Shown here piece after piece: positions 7,075 to 13,371 of a DNA stretch of 15,467 nucleotides. Each line of letters opens with the position of its first letter. The stretch's first letter is position 1. Origin of the DNA: Actinomycetes bacterium (GTDB lineage: Bacteria > Actinomycetota > Actinomycetes > Mycobacteriales > Micromonosporaceae); the NCBI GenBank assembly GCA_023402505.1, contig JAEYGD010000183.1:1-15467 (forward strand). The letters run 5' to 3'. A program made the position numbers and the translations under genes. The notes beneath the pieces were generated by a model, which was given only the letters and a program-made list of their open reading frames with translations, made no database searches and was not told where the DNA came from.

Positions 7075-8028
7075 ATGAGCAGCGACGAGCACACCGAGAC
7101 GGGTACGGGTTGGCCGCAGCCGGCGGACCCGCGGCGCCCGGCGGGGCCGGCGGGTGAGCCGGATCCGCGGCCGGACGCGCCGGATCCGGACGAGTTGAGC
7201 CCGTTGGCTCCGGAGGCGGAGCCGGGTCGGGAGGCGGAGCAGCCGGCCGGTGCGGGCGGGGCGGCGGATCCGGCGACGGTGGACCCGGCGGTGGAGCGGC
7301 CGGAGGAGCCGGCACCGGCCTCGGGGCGGCGCAGCGTGAGTTCGGCCGCGGTGATGATCGCGGTGTTGCTGGCGCTGCTGGGGTTCACGCTGGTGGAGCA
7401 GTTGCGGACGACGTCGGCGGATCCGACGACGTCGGCGGCGCGCCAGGAGGATCTGGTGCGGATCCTGTACGACCTGAACGCGCGGGAGGGTCGGTTGCGG
7501 CAGGACATCGCGGCGTTGGAGGAGAGTCAGCGGCAGTTGCGTTCGGGTGAGCAGGGCCGGCAGGCGGCGTTGGAGGAGGCGACGCGGCGGGCCGACGAGC
7601 TGGGGATCCTGGCGGGGACGTTGCCGGCGACGGGTCCGGGGCTCGCGGTGCGGTTCGAGGCCGGCGGCGGGAAGCCGGTCAAGGCGGTGCGGGTGCTGGA
7701 CGCGGTGCAGGAGCTGCGGGGCGCGGGCGCGGAGGCGATGCAGATCTCCGGTGGTGACCGGGCGACGGTACGGATCATCGCGTCGACGTTCTTCCTGGAC
7801 GGGGAGAACGGGTCGTTGATCGTGGACGGGCGGCGGTTGACGGGTCCGTACACGATCACGGTGATCGGTGATCCGGCGACGATGCGTACGGCGTTGAACA
7901 TTCCCGGCGGGGTGGTCGCGACGGTCGCGGGCGACGGCGGTACGGTGATCGTCGAGGATCGTGAGGCTGCCGAGGTTTCGGCGCTGCACGCGCCGATCAA
8001 GCTGGAACACGCCCGTCCGGTCTCGTGA
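7075..8028 (+). CDS. DUF881 membrane-anchored protein with long acidic Pro-rich N-terminus (317 aa)
   Basis: This is the second DUF881 protein, matching Rv1825. Residues 1-85 are disordered, rich in Pro, Glu, Asp and Ala, and should be cytoplasmic. A membrane helix follows (about 90-108), then a coiled coil (about 122-172), then the DUF881 domain (about 175-300) with LDAVQELRGAGAEAMQISGG. It differs from the first copy by the long N-terminal arm and the absence of a low-complexity C-tail. ATG 7075 is preferred; GTG at 7072 directly before it is also possible. The ribosome site AGGTTGG at 7063-7069 is modest, and the gap after sbp is ten bases. Confidence 0.9.
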   Translation: MSSDEHTETGTGWPQPADPRRPAGPAGEPDPRPDAPDPDELSPLAPEAEPGREAEQPAGAGGAADPATVDPAVERPEEPAPASGRRSVSSAAVMIAVLLALLGFTLVEQLRTTSADPTTSAARQEDLVRILYDLNAREGRLRQDIAALEESQRQLRSGEQGRQAALEEATRRADELGILAGTLPATGPGLAVRFEAGGGKPVKAVRVLDAVQELRGAGAEAMQISGGDRATVRIIASTFFLDGENGSLIVDGRRLTGPYTITVIGDPATMRTALNIPGGVVATVAGDGGTVIVEDREAAEVSALHAPIKLEHARPVS

Positions 8029-8091
8029 CCGGCGGGGCCGCGCCGGTCTCCTGTCGGGGCCGGGGCACCGATGGGACGAAGGACGCGTCTG

Positions 8092-8472
8092 GTGATTCCT
8101 GAGGATCTGCGGTATACCGCCGAGCACGAGTGGGTTGCGGGTGGTGGCGACGGTGCGGTGCGGGTCGGCATCACGCACTTCGCGCAGGACGCGCTGGGTG
8201 ACATCGTGTATGTCCAGCTGCCTGAGGCGGGCTCGGTGGTGGCCGCCGGTGAGTCGTTGGGTGAGATCGAGTCGACCAAGAGCGTGTCGGAGATCTACGC
8301 CCCGTTGAGTGGGACGGTGTCGGCGCGCAACGAGGCGTTGGGCGACACCCCGGAGGTGATCAACTCTGATCCGTACGGTGCGGGTTGGTTGGTGGAGATC
8401 ACGCCGGATGATCCGGCTGCGGTGGACGGCCTGCTGTCGGCGGGCGCGTATCGCGAGCTCACCGAGAGCTGA
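8092..8472 (+). CDS. gcvH: Glycine cleavage system H protein (126 aa)
   Basis: The lipoyl carrier of the glycine cleavage complex shuttles the aminomethyl group between the P, T and L proteins. The conserved lipoylation motif is intact: GEIESTKSVSEI with Lys63 as the modified residue. The start PEDLRYTAEHEWV and the region DALGDIVYVQLPE are typical. GTG at 8092 is chosen because GAAGGA lies at 8078-8083 and because homologues start near IPEDL; the ATG at 8071 would add seven unlikely residues. No gcvP or gcvT is nearby and I see no glycine riboswitch in the 63 bases upstream. As in mycobacteria, gcvH is separated from its partners and sits beside garA. Confidence 0.96.
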   Translation: MIPEDLRYTAEHEWVAGGGDGAVRVGITHFAQDALGDIVYVQLPEAGSVVAAGESLGEIESTKSVSEIYAPLSGTVSARNEALGDTPEVINSDPYGAGWLVEITPDDPAAVDGLLSAGAYRELTES

Positions 8473-8513
8473 GTGTGCCCTTGCCGGTGCGGCGGTTGGT
8501 TCCGCGCGTCCGG

Positions 8514-8542
8514 TTGCCCTGCTTTTCGGCGCTGGCTAGGCT
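8514..8542 (+). promoter_or_regulatory. Sigma-70-type promoter for garA-ftsR
   Basis: TTGCCC (8514-8519), a 17-bp spacer and TAGGCT (8537-8542) form one of the best promoters in the window. It predicts a start near 8549 and a leader of about 138 bases before garA, so garA and ftsR can be transcribed independently of gcvH. Confidence 0.55.
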
Positions 8543-8608
8543 CGCCCAGTCGACCGAGAAACCGATAGTTGAGCGTTGCGGAATTGCCTTCCCTGGCACG
8601 GGGAGCCA

Positions 8609-8636
8609 GCCGCCGGGTGAGAGACTGCCCGGCGGC
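8609..8636 (+). other. Hairpin in the garA leader
   Basis: A perfect 9-bp stem (GCCGCCGGG at 8609-8617 paired with 8628-8636) closes a 10-base loop, extendable by one G-T pair. It lies 51 bases before the garA ATG and downstream of the predicted promoter. It could be a leaky terminator of the gcvH transcript or a stabilising leader element. There is no T-run. Confidence 0.4.
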
Positions 8637-8686
8637 CAGACCCGCCATTACCCGACGCCGACCGAACAGATCCGTGAGGTGGTCCC

Positions 8687-9139
8687 ATGACGCGCCCAGA
8701 CGACGAGTTCCCCCCGCTCGACGTCACTTCGACGCTCAATCTCGGTTCGCTCGACGAGGTCCTGGAGGGACCGGACACCGATGTGGTGCCGAGCCGGATG
8801 TCCGGTTCGTTGCCGCCGGGGATGGCGCTGCTGGTGGTCCGGCGGGGTCCGAACGCGGGTGCCCGGTTCTTGTTGGATCACGACGTGACGACCAGTGGGC
8901 GGCACCCCGACAGTGACATCTTCCTGGACGATGTGACGGTGTCGCGGCGGCACGCGGAGTTCCACCGGGATGGTGGGACGTTCACGGTGCGGGACGTGGG
9001 GAGCCTGAACGGGACGTACGTGAACCGGGAGCGGGTCGAGGCGGCCACGTTGAGCAATGGTGACGAGGTGCAGATCGGCAAGTTCCGGGTGGTGTTCATC
9101 GCCGGTCCGCGCCCGGAGGAGGAGGCCGGCCGGGGGTGA
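8687..9139 (+). CDS. garA: FHA-domain metabolic regulator GarA/OdhI-like (150 aa)
   Basis: GarA controls 2-oxoglutarate use: unphosphorylated, it inhibits 2-oxoglutarate dehydrogenase and glutamate dehydrogenase; phosphorylation by Ser/Thr kinases makes its own tail bind its FHA domain and switches it off. The FHA domain spans about 46-140 with the phosphothreonine-binding residues G71-R72, S86-R-R-H89 and N108-G-T110. The N-terminal regulatory motif, ETTSVF in mycobacteria, here reads DVTSTL (12-17). Thr14 aligns with the PknB-type site, but the PknG-type Thr aligns with Val13. ATG 8687 has GAGGTGG upstream. Its stop overlaps the ftsR start by four bases. Position matches Rv1827. Confidence 0.92.
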   Translation: MTRPDDEFPPLDVTSTLNLGSLDEVLEGPDTDVVPSRMSGSLPPGMALLVVRRGPNAGARFLLDHDVTTSGRHPDSDIFLDDVTVSRRHAEFHRDGGTFTVRDVGSLNGTYVNRERVEAATLSNGDEVQIGKFRVVFIAGPRPEEEAGRG

Positions 9140-9879
9140 ACGAGCCTGCGGCCTCCGCCGCGCCGGGGTCGGCCCGTACGCAGCCGTTGATGAGTATCGG
9201 CGAGGTGCTGGCCCAGTTGCGGGTGGATTTTCCGGATACGACGTTGTCGAAGCTGCGGTTCCTCGAGGCCGAGGGTCTGGTGGAGCCGCAGCGGACGGCG
9301 TCGGGGTACCGGAAGTACAGCTGGGACGACGTGGCGCGGTTGCGGTTCGTGTTGACCGCGCAGCGGGACCAGTACCTGCCGTTGCGGGTGATCCGTGAGC
9401 AGTTGGCGGAGTGGGACGCGACGGAGGGGCCGCGGTCGCGGCCGACGCTGGTGGCGGTGGGTCCCGGTGGTGAGGTTCCGGGCCGGGAGGCGGAGGTCGA
9501 GTCGCCGCAGGTGCGTCTGGACCGGGCTGGTCTGGTGGCGCGCAGCGGCGTCGACGAGTCGACGTTGGCGGAGTTGGAGCGGCTCGGTGTGGTGGTGTCG
9601 GATCCGCCGGGTTGGTACGACGGGGACGCGTTGATCATCGCGCGGGCGGTGGCGGGTCTGGCGGCGTACGGGTTGGAGCCGCGGCATCTGCGGGGTTACC
9701 GGACGGCGGCGGACCGTGAGGTGGGTCTGTTCGCGCAGTTGGTGGCGCCGTTGGCGCGGCAGAGTGATCCGGCGGCGCGGGCGCGGGCGGCGGAGACGGC
9801 GCGGGAGTTGGTGGCGTTGTCGCAGCAGTTGCACGCGGCGTTGGTGCGGGTGGGGTTGCGGTCGACGTTGGGCCGGTGA
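9136..9879 (+). CDS. ftsR: MerR-family cell-division regulator FtsR (247 aa)
   Basis: The MerR-type winged helix lies near residues 18-95 (MSIGEVLAQLRVDFPDTTLS, then LRFLEAEGLVEPQRTASGYR), with the family's GYRKYSWDDVARLRFV. A long C-terminal helical region replaces a metal-binding loop; no effector-binding cysteines are seen. It corresponds to Rv1828; in Corynebacterium glutamicum FtsR activates ftsZ, so a division role is likely. GTG 9136 overlaps the garA stop (GTGA), with GGAGGAGGAGG at 9116-9126 as the ribosome site. Leucine codons are unusual: by hand count about 19 TTG, 10 CTG and 2 CTC. Confidence 0.92.
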   Translation: MNEPAASAAPGSARTQPLMSIGEVLAQLRVDFPDTTLSKLRFLEAEGLVEPQRTASGYRKYSWDDVARLRFVLTAQRDQYLPLRVIREQLAEWDATEGPRSRPTLVAVGPGGEVPGREAEVESPQVRLDRAGLVARSGVDESTLAELERLGVVVSDPPGWYDGDALIIARAVAGLAAYGLEPRHLRGYRTAADREVGLFAQLVAPLARQSDPAARARAAETARELVALSQQLHAALVRVGLRSTLGR

Positions 9880-10049
9880 CGTGCCGGTACGGAAAGATCT
9901 GTACGGGGAAGCGTGCCGTAGGCTTGCCGGGGTAACCCCTTTCTGGCGCGGGCGTGGTGCTTGTAGCGCGTGGGACGGCCGTGTCGCGGTCCGTGTACCG
10001 TGCAGGAAGGGCGCGGTGCGGCGTAGGTGACAACGACACGGAGGCGGCG

Positions 10050-10514
10050 GTGCGCGAGCTGAGCGTGGTCGGGGTTCGGGTGGAGCTGCCGAGCAACCAG
10101 CCGATCGTCCTGCTCAGGGAGGTCGAGGGGGACCGCTATCTGCCGATCTGGATCGGCGCGGTCGAGGCGACGGCGATCGCTTACGAGCAGCAGGGGGTCA
10201 AGCCCGCGCGGCCGTTGACGCATGATCTTCTTCGGGATGTGTTGGCGGCGTTGAAGGCGCCGTTGCGGGCGGTGGAGATCACCGAGCTGAAGGAGAACGT
10301 GTTCTACGCCGACCTGTTGATCGGTGACGGGGTGCGGGTGTCGGCGCGGCCGAGTGATTCCATCGCGTTGGCGTTGCGGGTGGGTGCGCCGATTCGTTGT
10401 GCCGAAGAGGTCCTCAGTGAGGCCGGGATCGTGATTCCGGACGAGCAGGAGGACGAGGTGGAGAAGTTCCGCGAGTTCCTGGAGCAGGTGCGTCCGGAGG
10501 ATTTCGCCGGCTGA
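10050..10514 (+). CDS. Bifunctional nuclease family protein, DUF151 (154 aa)
   Basis: The DUF151/BFN signature is complete: DRYLPIWIGAVEATAIA (28-44), the RPLTHDLLRDV segment (54-64), FYADLLIGDGVRVSARPSDS (85-104) and IALALRVGAPI. The acidic tail DEQEDEVEKFREFLEQV also matches actinobacterial members. The plant founding member has RNase and DNase activity; the bacterial role is not settled. GTG 10050 is chosen with GGAGG at 10040-10044, because homologues begin just before the VVGVRVE strand; a frame start at 9954 would add 32 residues unlike the family. It matches Rv1829 and follows ftsR by 170 bp, so it probably has its own promoter, which I could not place confidently. Confidence 0.92.
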   Translation: MRELSVVGVRVELPSNQPIVLLREVEGDRYLPIWIGAVEATAIAYEQQGVKPARPLTHDLLRDVLAALKAPLRAVEITELKENVFYADLLIGDGVRVSARPSDSIALALRVGAPIRCAEEVLSEAGIVIPDEQEDEVEKFREFLEQVRPEDFAG

Positions 10515-10527
10515 GCGTCGGCCCGGC

Positions 10528-10550
10528 GCCGTCACGGTGGGTGACGGTTG
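10528..10550 (+). terminator. Hairpin terminator after the nuclease gene
   Basis: CCGTCAC (10529-10535) pairs perfectly with GTGACGG (10541-10547) across a five-base loop, 14 bases after the stop codon, followed by TTGGTGTG. A short stem without a true T-run; plausible for this GC content. Confidence 0.45.
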
Positions 10551-10685
10551 GTGTGGGCGTGTGGCGCGCGCGGCGTGTCGTGGCTGTTGTTCCCCGGTAA
10601 CTGTCCGGTGCGGCGTTAGGGTTGCCGTATCGAGGGGTGCGCGTTGCGGAATCGGCGCGTCACCGCACGGCGGGGAGGTTGTCCG

Positions 10686-11273
10686 ATGCAGGAGCCGCGG
10701 GATCCGGGTTCGGGTTCGGAGCAGGGCGCGTCGGTGGCGACGGACGGTGACGGCGCGGTCGGTTATCGGGGTGTGACGGCGTGCCACGCGGTGGGCATCA
10801 GTTACCGGCAGTTGGACTACTGGGCTCGGACGGCGCTGGTGGTGCCGAGTGTGCGGGACGCGTCGGGTTCGGGGACGCAGCGGTTGTACTCGTTCCGGGA
10901 CCTGGTGGTGTTGAAGGTCGTGAAGCGGCTGCTGGACGCCGGGGTGTCGTTGCAGAACATCCGTAAGGCGATCGAGGCGCTGCGGTCGCGCGGGGTGGAG
11001 GATCTCGCCGGCATCACGTTGATCTCCGATGGGACGACGGTGTACGAGTGCCGGTCGCCGGAGGAGGTGGTCGACCTGTTGCAGGGCGGCCAGGGGGTGT
11101 TCGGCATCGCGATCGGTGGGGCGTTCAAGGAGATCCAGGGTTCGTTGTCGCATCTGCCGGCGGAGCCGGCGGGTCAGGATCCCGGGGTCCGGGAGTCGGC
11201 GGGTCCGGAGTCGGCGGCGGATGTCGTGGGTGACGAGTTGGCGGCGCGGCGGGCGCGGCGGCGGGCCGGCTGA
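10686..11273 (+). CDS. MerR-family regulator, Rv1830 (McdR/ResR) type (195 aa)
   Basis: The DNA-binding domain (about 26-100) contains YRGVTACHAVGISYRQLDYW, then a wing with GSGTQRLYSFRDLVVLKVVK and the helix GVSLQNIRKAIEALR. The C-terminal part (VEDLAGITLISDGTTVYECR, then VVDLLQGGQGVFGIAIG) is typical of the Rv1830 group, which in mycobacteria affects division and growth after stress. There are no metal-binding cysteines of the classical MerR type. ATG 10686 has GGGGAGG at 10672-10678 seven bases away. It has a 171-bp upstream gap with a possible terminator, so it is probably transcribed alone. An Arg/Ala-rich tail ends the protein. It closes the conserved block. Confidence 0.9.
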   Translation: MQEPRDPGSGSEQGASVATDGDGAVGYRGVTACHAVGISYRQLDYWARTALVVPSVRDASGSGTQRLYSFRDLVVLKVVKRLLDAGVSLQNIRKAIEALRSRGVEDLAGITLISDGTTVYECRSPEEVVDLLQGGQGVFGIAIGGAFKEIQGSLSHLPAEPAGQDPGVRESAGPESAADVVGDELAARRARRRAG

Positions 11274-11310
11274 GCGGCGGCGCGGTGCCGGTGGCCGGCT
11301 GTTCGTGGTG

Positions 11311-11350
11311 GTCGGCGCGGCGTTGGTGAGGCGCGACGCGCCGACGCTTT
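11311..11350 (+). terminator. Hairpin terminator after the second MerR gene
   Basis: GTCGGCGCG (11311-11319) is perfectly complementary to 11337-11345, giving a 9-bp stem with a 17-base loop, followed by GCTTT. A second tight palindrome (11330-11342) overlaps its right arm. It lies 37 bases after the stop of the MerR gene. Confidence 0.45.
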
Positions 11351-11651
11351 CCGAGATCTTGTAGTTACTGTGGGTTGCTGCCGTGGTGTGGTGGCCGGGC
11401 CGGCGTGTGTGGCGGTGCTGCTGGCGGTCGGTGGGGCGGCGGCGGTGGTAGCCGGGGCGTGGACGCGGTGGTGACGGCCGGTTCGAGGGTCCGCTCCCGC
11501 GATGTGCGTGCAACGGGAATATCACACCCGCGGTGGAAATTTGCGACTGTCCGGAACGGATGGTGGCCGTCCGGTTGCCGGCAGTCGATGGTGGAGCCGT
11601 CCTTGATCACCGTCCGTGGTGGATTGTTGTCGGAAATCCGATCGGGGGGCG

Positions 11652-11680
11652 GTGACCGGAGCGTCGCAACGCGCTATGGT
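11652..11680 (+). promoter_or_regulatory. Promoter of the globin operon
   Basis: GTGACC (11652-11657), a 17-bp spacer and TATGGT (11675-11680) make a good sigma-70-type promoter, predicting a start near 11687 and a leader of about 105 bases. The heptamer CAACGCG occurs twice, flanking the -10 box (near 11667 and 11685), and could be a binding site. Confidence 0.5.
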
Positions 11681-11791
11681 CCCCAACGCGTCCTGCGGCG
11701 CCGGGGTCACCGCCAGGCTCCGGAGCAGGCGGGCGTCCCCCTGTGCGCGCGCCCTTCGGCGCGACCCCTGCCACCGTGGAAGGAACCGACC

Positions 11792-12190
11792 GTGACGGTT
11801 ACCGACGAGACCGCTCCCACCTCCCACTACGAACGCATCGGCGGCGCCAGCTCGGTCAAGGCGGCCGTGGAGCTGTTCTACGACAAGGTTCTGGCCGACC
11901 CGGAGCTGGCCGGCTACTTCACCGACGTGGACATGATCGCCCAGCGGCGGCACCTGGCGCTGATGCTGGCCGTGGTGCTGGGCGGGCCCAACGAGTACGC
12001 CGGGCGGGGCCTGGCGGAGGCGCACCAGCCGCTGAACATCCCGGCCGCGCACTACGCGAAGGTCGGCGCGCACCTCACCGCGACGCTGACCGAGCTGGGC
12101 GTGCCCGGCGATGTCATCACCGACGTGCAGGCCGTGCTGGCCCAGGTCCAGGATCAGGTGGTGGCGACCGGGACCCGGACGGGCGCCTGA
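11792..12190 (+). CDS. Group I truncated haemoglobin, TrHbN-like (132 aa)
   Basis: The two-on-two globin fold is shown by HYERIGGASSVKAAVELFYD (12-31), the F-helix proximal His78 in EAHQPLNI and the group I LGGPNEYAGR segment. Tyr30 is the B10 residue. By hand alignment to M. tuberculosis HbN, position E7 is Gln51 and E11 is Leu55 where HbN has Leu and Gln, so the distal pocket differs. HbN oxidises nitric oxide to nitrate using bound oxygen; a similar role is likely here, with the neighbouring reductase-containing flavohaemoprotein as a plausible electron donor. GTG 11792 has GGAAGGA at 11778-11784. Its stop is two bases from the next start. Confidence 0.92.
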   Translation: MTVTDETAPTSHYERIGGASSVKAAVELFYDKVLADPELAGYFTDVDMIAQRRHLALMLAVVLGGPNEYAGRGLAEAHQPLNIPAAHYAKVGAHLTATLTELGVPGDVITDVQAVLAQVQDQVVATGTRTGA

Positions 12191-12192
12191 GC

Positions 12193-13371
12193 GTGGACGC
12201 CGCCCGGCTCAAGCAGAGCTGGTCCCTGGTCGCCGCGCACGGCGACCAGGTGCCGCTCTACTTCTACTCGACGCTGTTCCTGGCGCATCCGGAGACCCGG
12301 CAGATGTTCCCGACGAACATGGCCGGGCAGCGGGACCGGCTCGTGACCGCGCTGGGCCACATCGTGTCGCACGTGGACCAGGTGGACCGGCTGGTCGGGT
12401 TCCTCGGCGACCTCGGCGCCGACCACCGCAAGTTCGCCGTCCGCGCGGAGCACTACCCGGCGGTGGGTGAGGCGCTGCTGGCCACCTTGCGGCATTTCCT
12501 CGCCGACCAGTGGACCGAGGAGTTGGCCCAGGACTGGGCGGGCGCGTACGCGCTGGTCGCCAAGGTGATGACCGAGGGTGCGCAGGCGGCGGAGGCGGTC
12601 AACCCGCCGTGGTGGGTGGCGGAGATCGTCGGTCACGAGCGGCGGACGTTCGACGTGGCGGTGCTGACGTTGCGCCCGCAGTACCTGCTGCCGTTCACAC
12701 CCGGCCAGTCGATCGGGGTGTCGCATCCGGCGGTGCGGTCGTGGCGGTACTACTCGCCGGCCAACGCGCCGCGCAGTGACGGCACGCTGGAGCTGCACGT
12801 GCGGGCCGCGCCGGGTGGGGCGGTGTCGTCGCGCCTGGTGTACGGGTGCACGACCGGGGATCAGGTCAACCTGTCGGCGCCGGTGGGGGACCGGCTGACG
12901 CTGGCGTCGGCGGGGTCGGCGGATCTGCTGCTGCTGGCCGGTGGCACCGGGTGGGCGCCGGTGAAGGCGCTGGTGGAGCAGGTCGCCGCGGAGGGGTCAC
13001 GGCGGCGGGTCGACCTGTACGTGGGGGCGCGGTCGCGGATGGAGTTCTACGACAACGACGCGATCGACAAGTTGGCGTCGTCGTGGCCGGGGCTGTCGGT
13101 GACCCACGTGGTGGGCAGCGACGGGAATCGGCCGGGGGAGTTCACGTACCCGGTGGACCGGGCGCTGGCCGACGGGGACTGGCGGTCGCGGCACGTGTAC
13201 GTGTGCGGGTCGGACGACCTGGTGTCGCACGCCGTGGCCACGTTGGACCGGGCCGGCTTCCACGCCGGGCAGCTGCACCACGAGGGCCTGGGCAAGCACT
13301 GGTACGGCCCGTCGTGGCGGACCGCCGTGCAGGCGGCGTCCACCGCCGACAATTCCGGAGGGTTACGGTGA
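12193..13371 (+). CDS. Flavohaemoprotein: globin fused to FAD/NAD(P)H reductase (392 aa)
   Basis: The globin domain (about 1-135) has B10 Tyr25, E7 Gln46, proximal His78 and Tyr88. The reductase follows, with the FAD motif RYYS (185-188), the nucleotide-binding GGTGWAP (250-256) and YVCGSDDL near the end. Length matches E. coli Hmp (396). Such enzymes turn nitric oxide plus oxygen into nitrate. Differences from Hmp: the residue aligned with the catalytic-triad Glu135 is Ala130, and the C-terminus reads HHEGLGKHWYGP instead of the usual aromatic FGP end. This recalls the divergent actinobacterial group that includes Rv0385. GTG 12193 has no good ribosome site and probably relies on coupling to the globin gene two bases upstream. 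The penultimate codon is TTA. Confidence 0.9.
   Translation: MDAARLKQSWSLVAAHGDQVPLYFYSTLFLAHPETRQMFPTNMAGQRDRLVTALGHIVSHVDQVDRLVGFLGDLGADHRKFAVRAEHYPAVGEALLATLRHFLADQWTEELAQDWAGAYALVAKVMTEGAQAAEAVNPPWWVAEIVGHERRTFDVAVLTLRPQYLLPFTPGQSIGVSHPAVRSWRYYSPANAPRSDGTLELHVRAAPGGAVSSRLVYGCTTGDQVNLSAPVGDRLTLASAGSADLLLLAGGTGWAPVKALVEQVAAEGSRRRVDLYVGARSRMEFYDNDAIDKLASSWPGLSVTHVVGSDGNRPGEFTYPVDRALADGDWRSRHVYVCGSDDLVSHAVATLDRAGFHAGQLHHEGLGKHWYGPSWRTAVQAASTADNSGGLR

Larger units (their letters stand above)
11274..11791 (+). other. Gene-free control region upstream of the globin operon (518 bp)
   Basis: I find no credible gene here; the reading frame that spans it lacks a ribosome site and has low-complexity Gly/Arg content. 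It holds the hairpin at 11311-11350, a less GC-rich stretch (about 11500-11650), an imperfect hairpin (CCGGAACGG at 11551 with CCGTCCGG, one bulge), the palindrome CCGATCGG at 11638-11645 and a good promoter at 11652-11680. A segment at 11512-11534 resembles one arm of an NsrR operator. The length and base composition suggest regulated expression of the globin genes. Confidence 0.5.

Noticed and set aside
8029..8091. Glycine riboswitch before gcvH
   Set aside because: The gap is only 63 bases, too short for the tandem aptamers, and shows none of their conserved core.
6913..8178. Minus-strand open frame of 421 codons opposite the second DUF881 gene
   Set aside because: The composition is dominated by Arg, His and Pro with no family pattern; a shadow of the real gene on the plus strand.
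9931..9945. GGGGTAACCCC followed by TTTCT as a terminator after ftsR
   Set aside because: The stem is four bases with a three-base loop, too weak to claim, and it lies about 50 bases after the stop without extension.
9919..10001. TAGGCT (9919-9924) and TACCGT (9996-10001) as -10 boxes for the nuclease gene
   Set aside because: Neither has a recognisable -35 at 16-18 bp, so I cannot choose between them or support either.
9696..11525. Minus-strand open frame of 609 codons opposite ftsR, the nuclease and MerR genes
   Set aside because: It is antisense to three conserved genes, low in complexity and has no ribosome site; an artefact of strong third-position GC.
11375..11791. Upstream extension of the truncated haemoglobin frame as a longer protein or separate gene
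   Set aside because: The first part is Gly/Arg low-complexity sequence without a ribosome site, while the GTG at 11792 has a good one and fits the globin family start.
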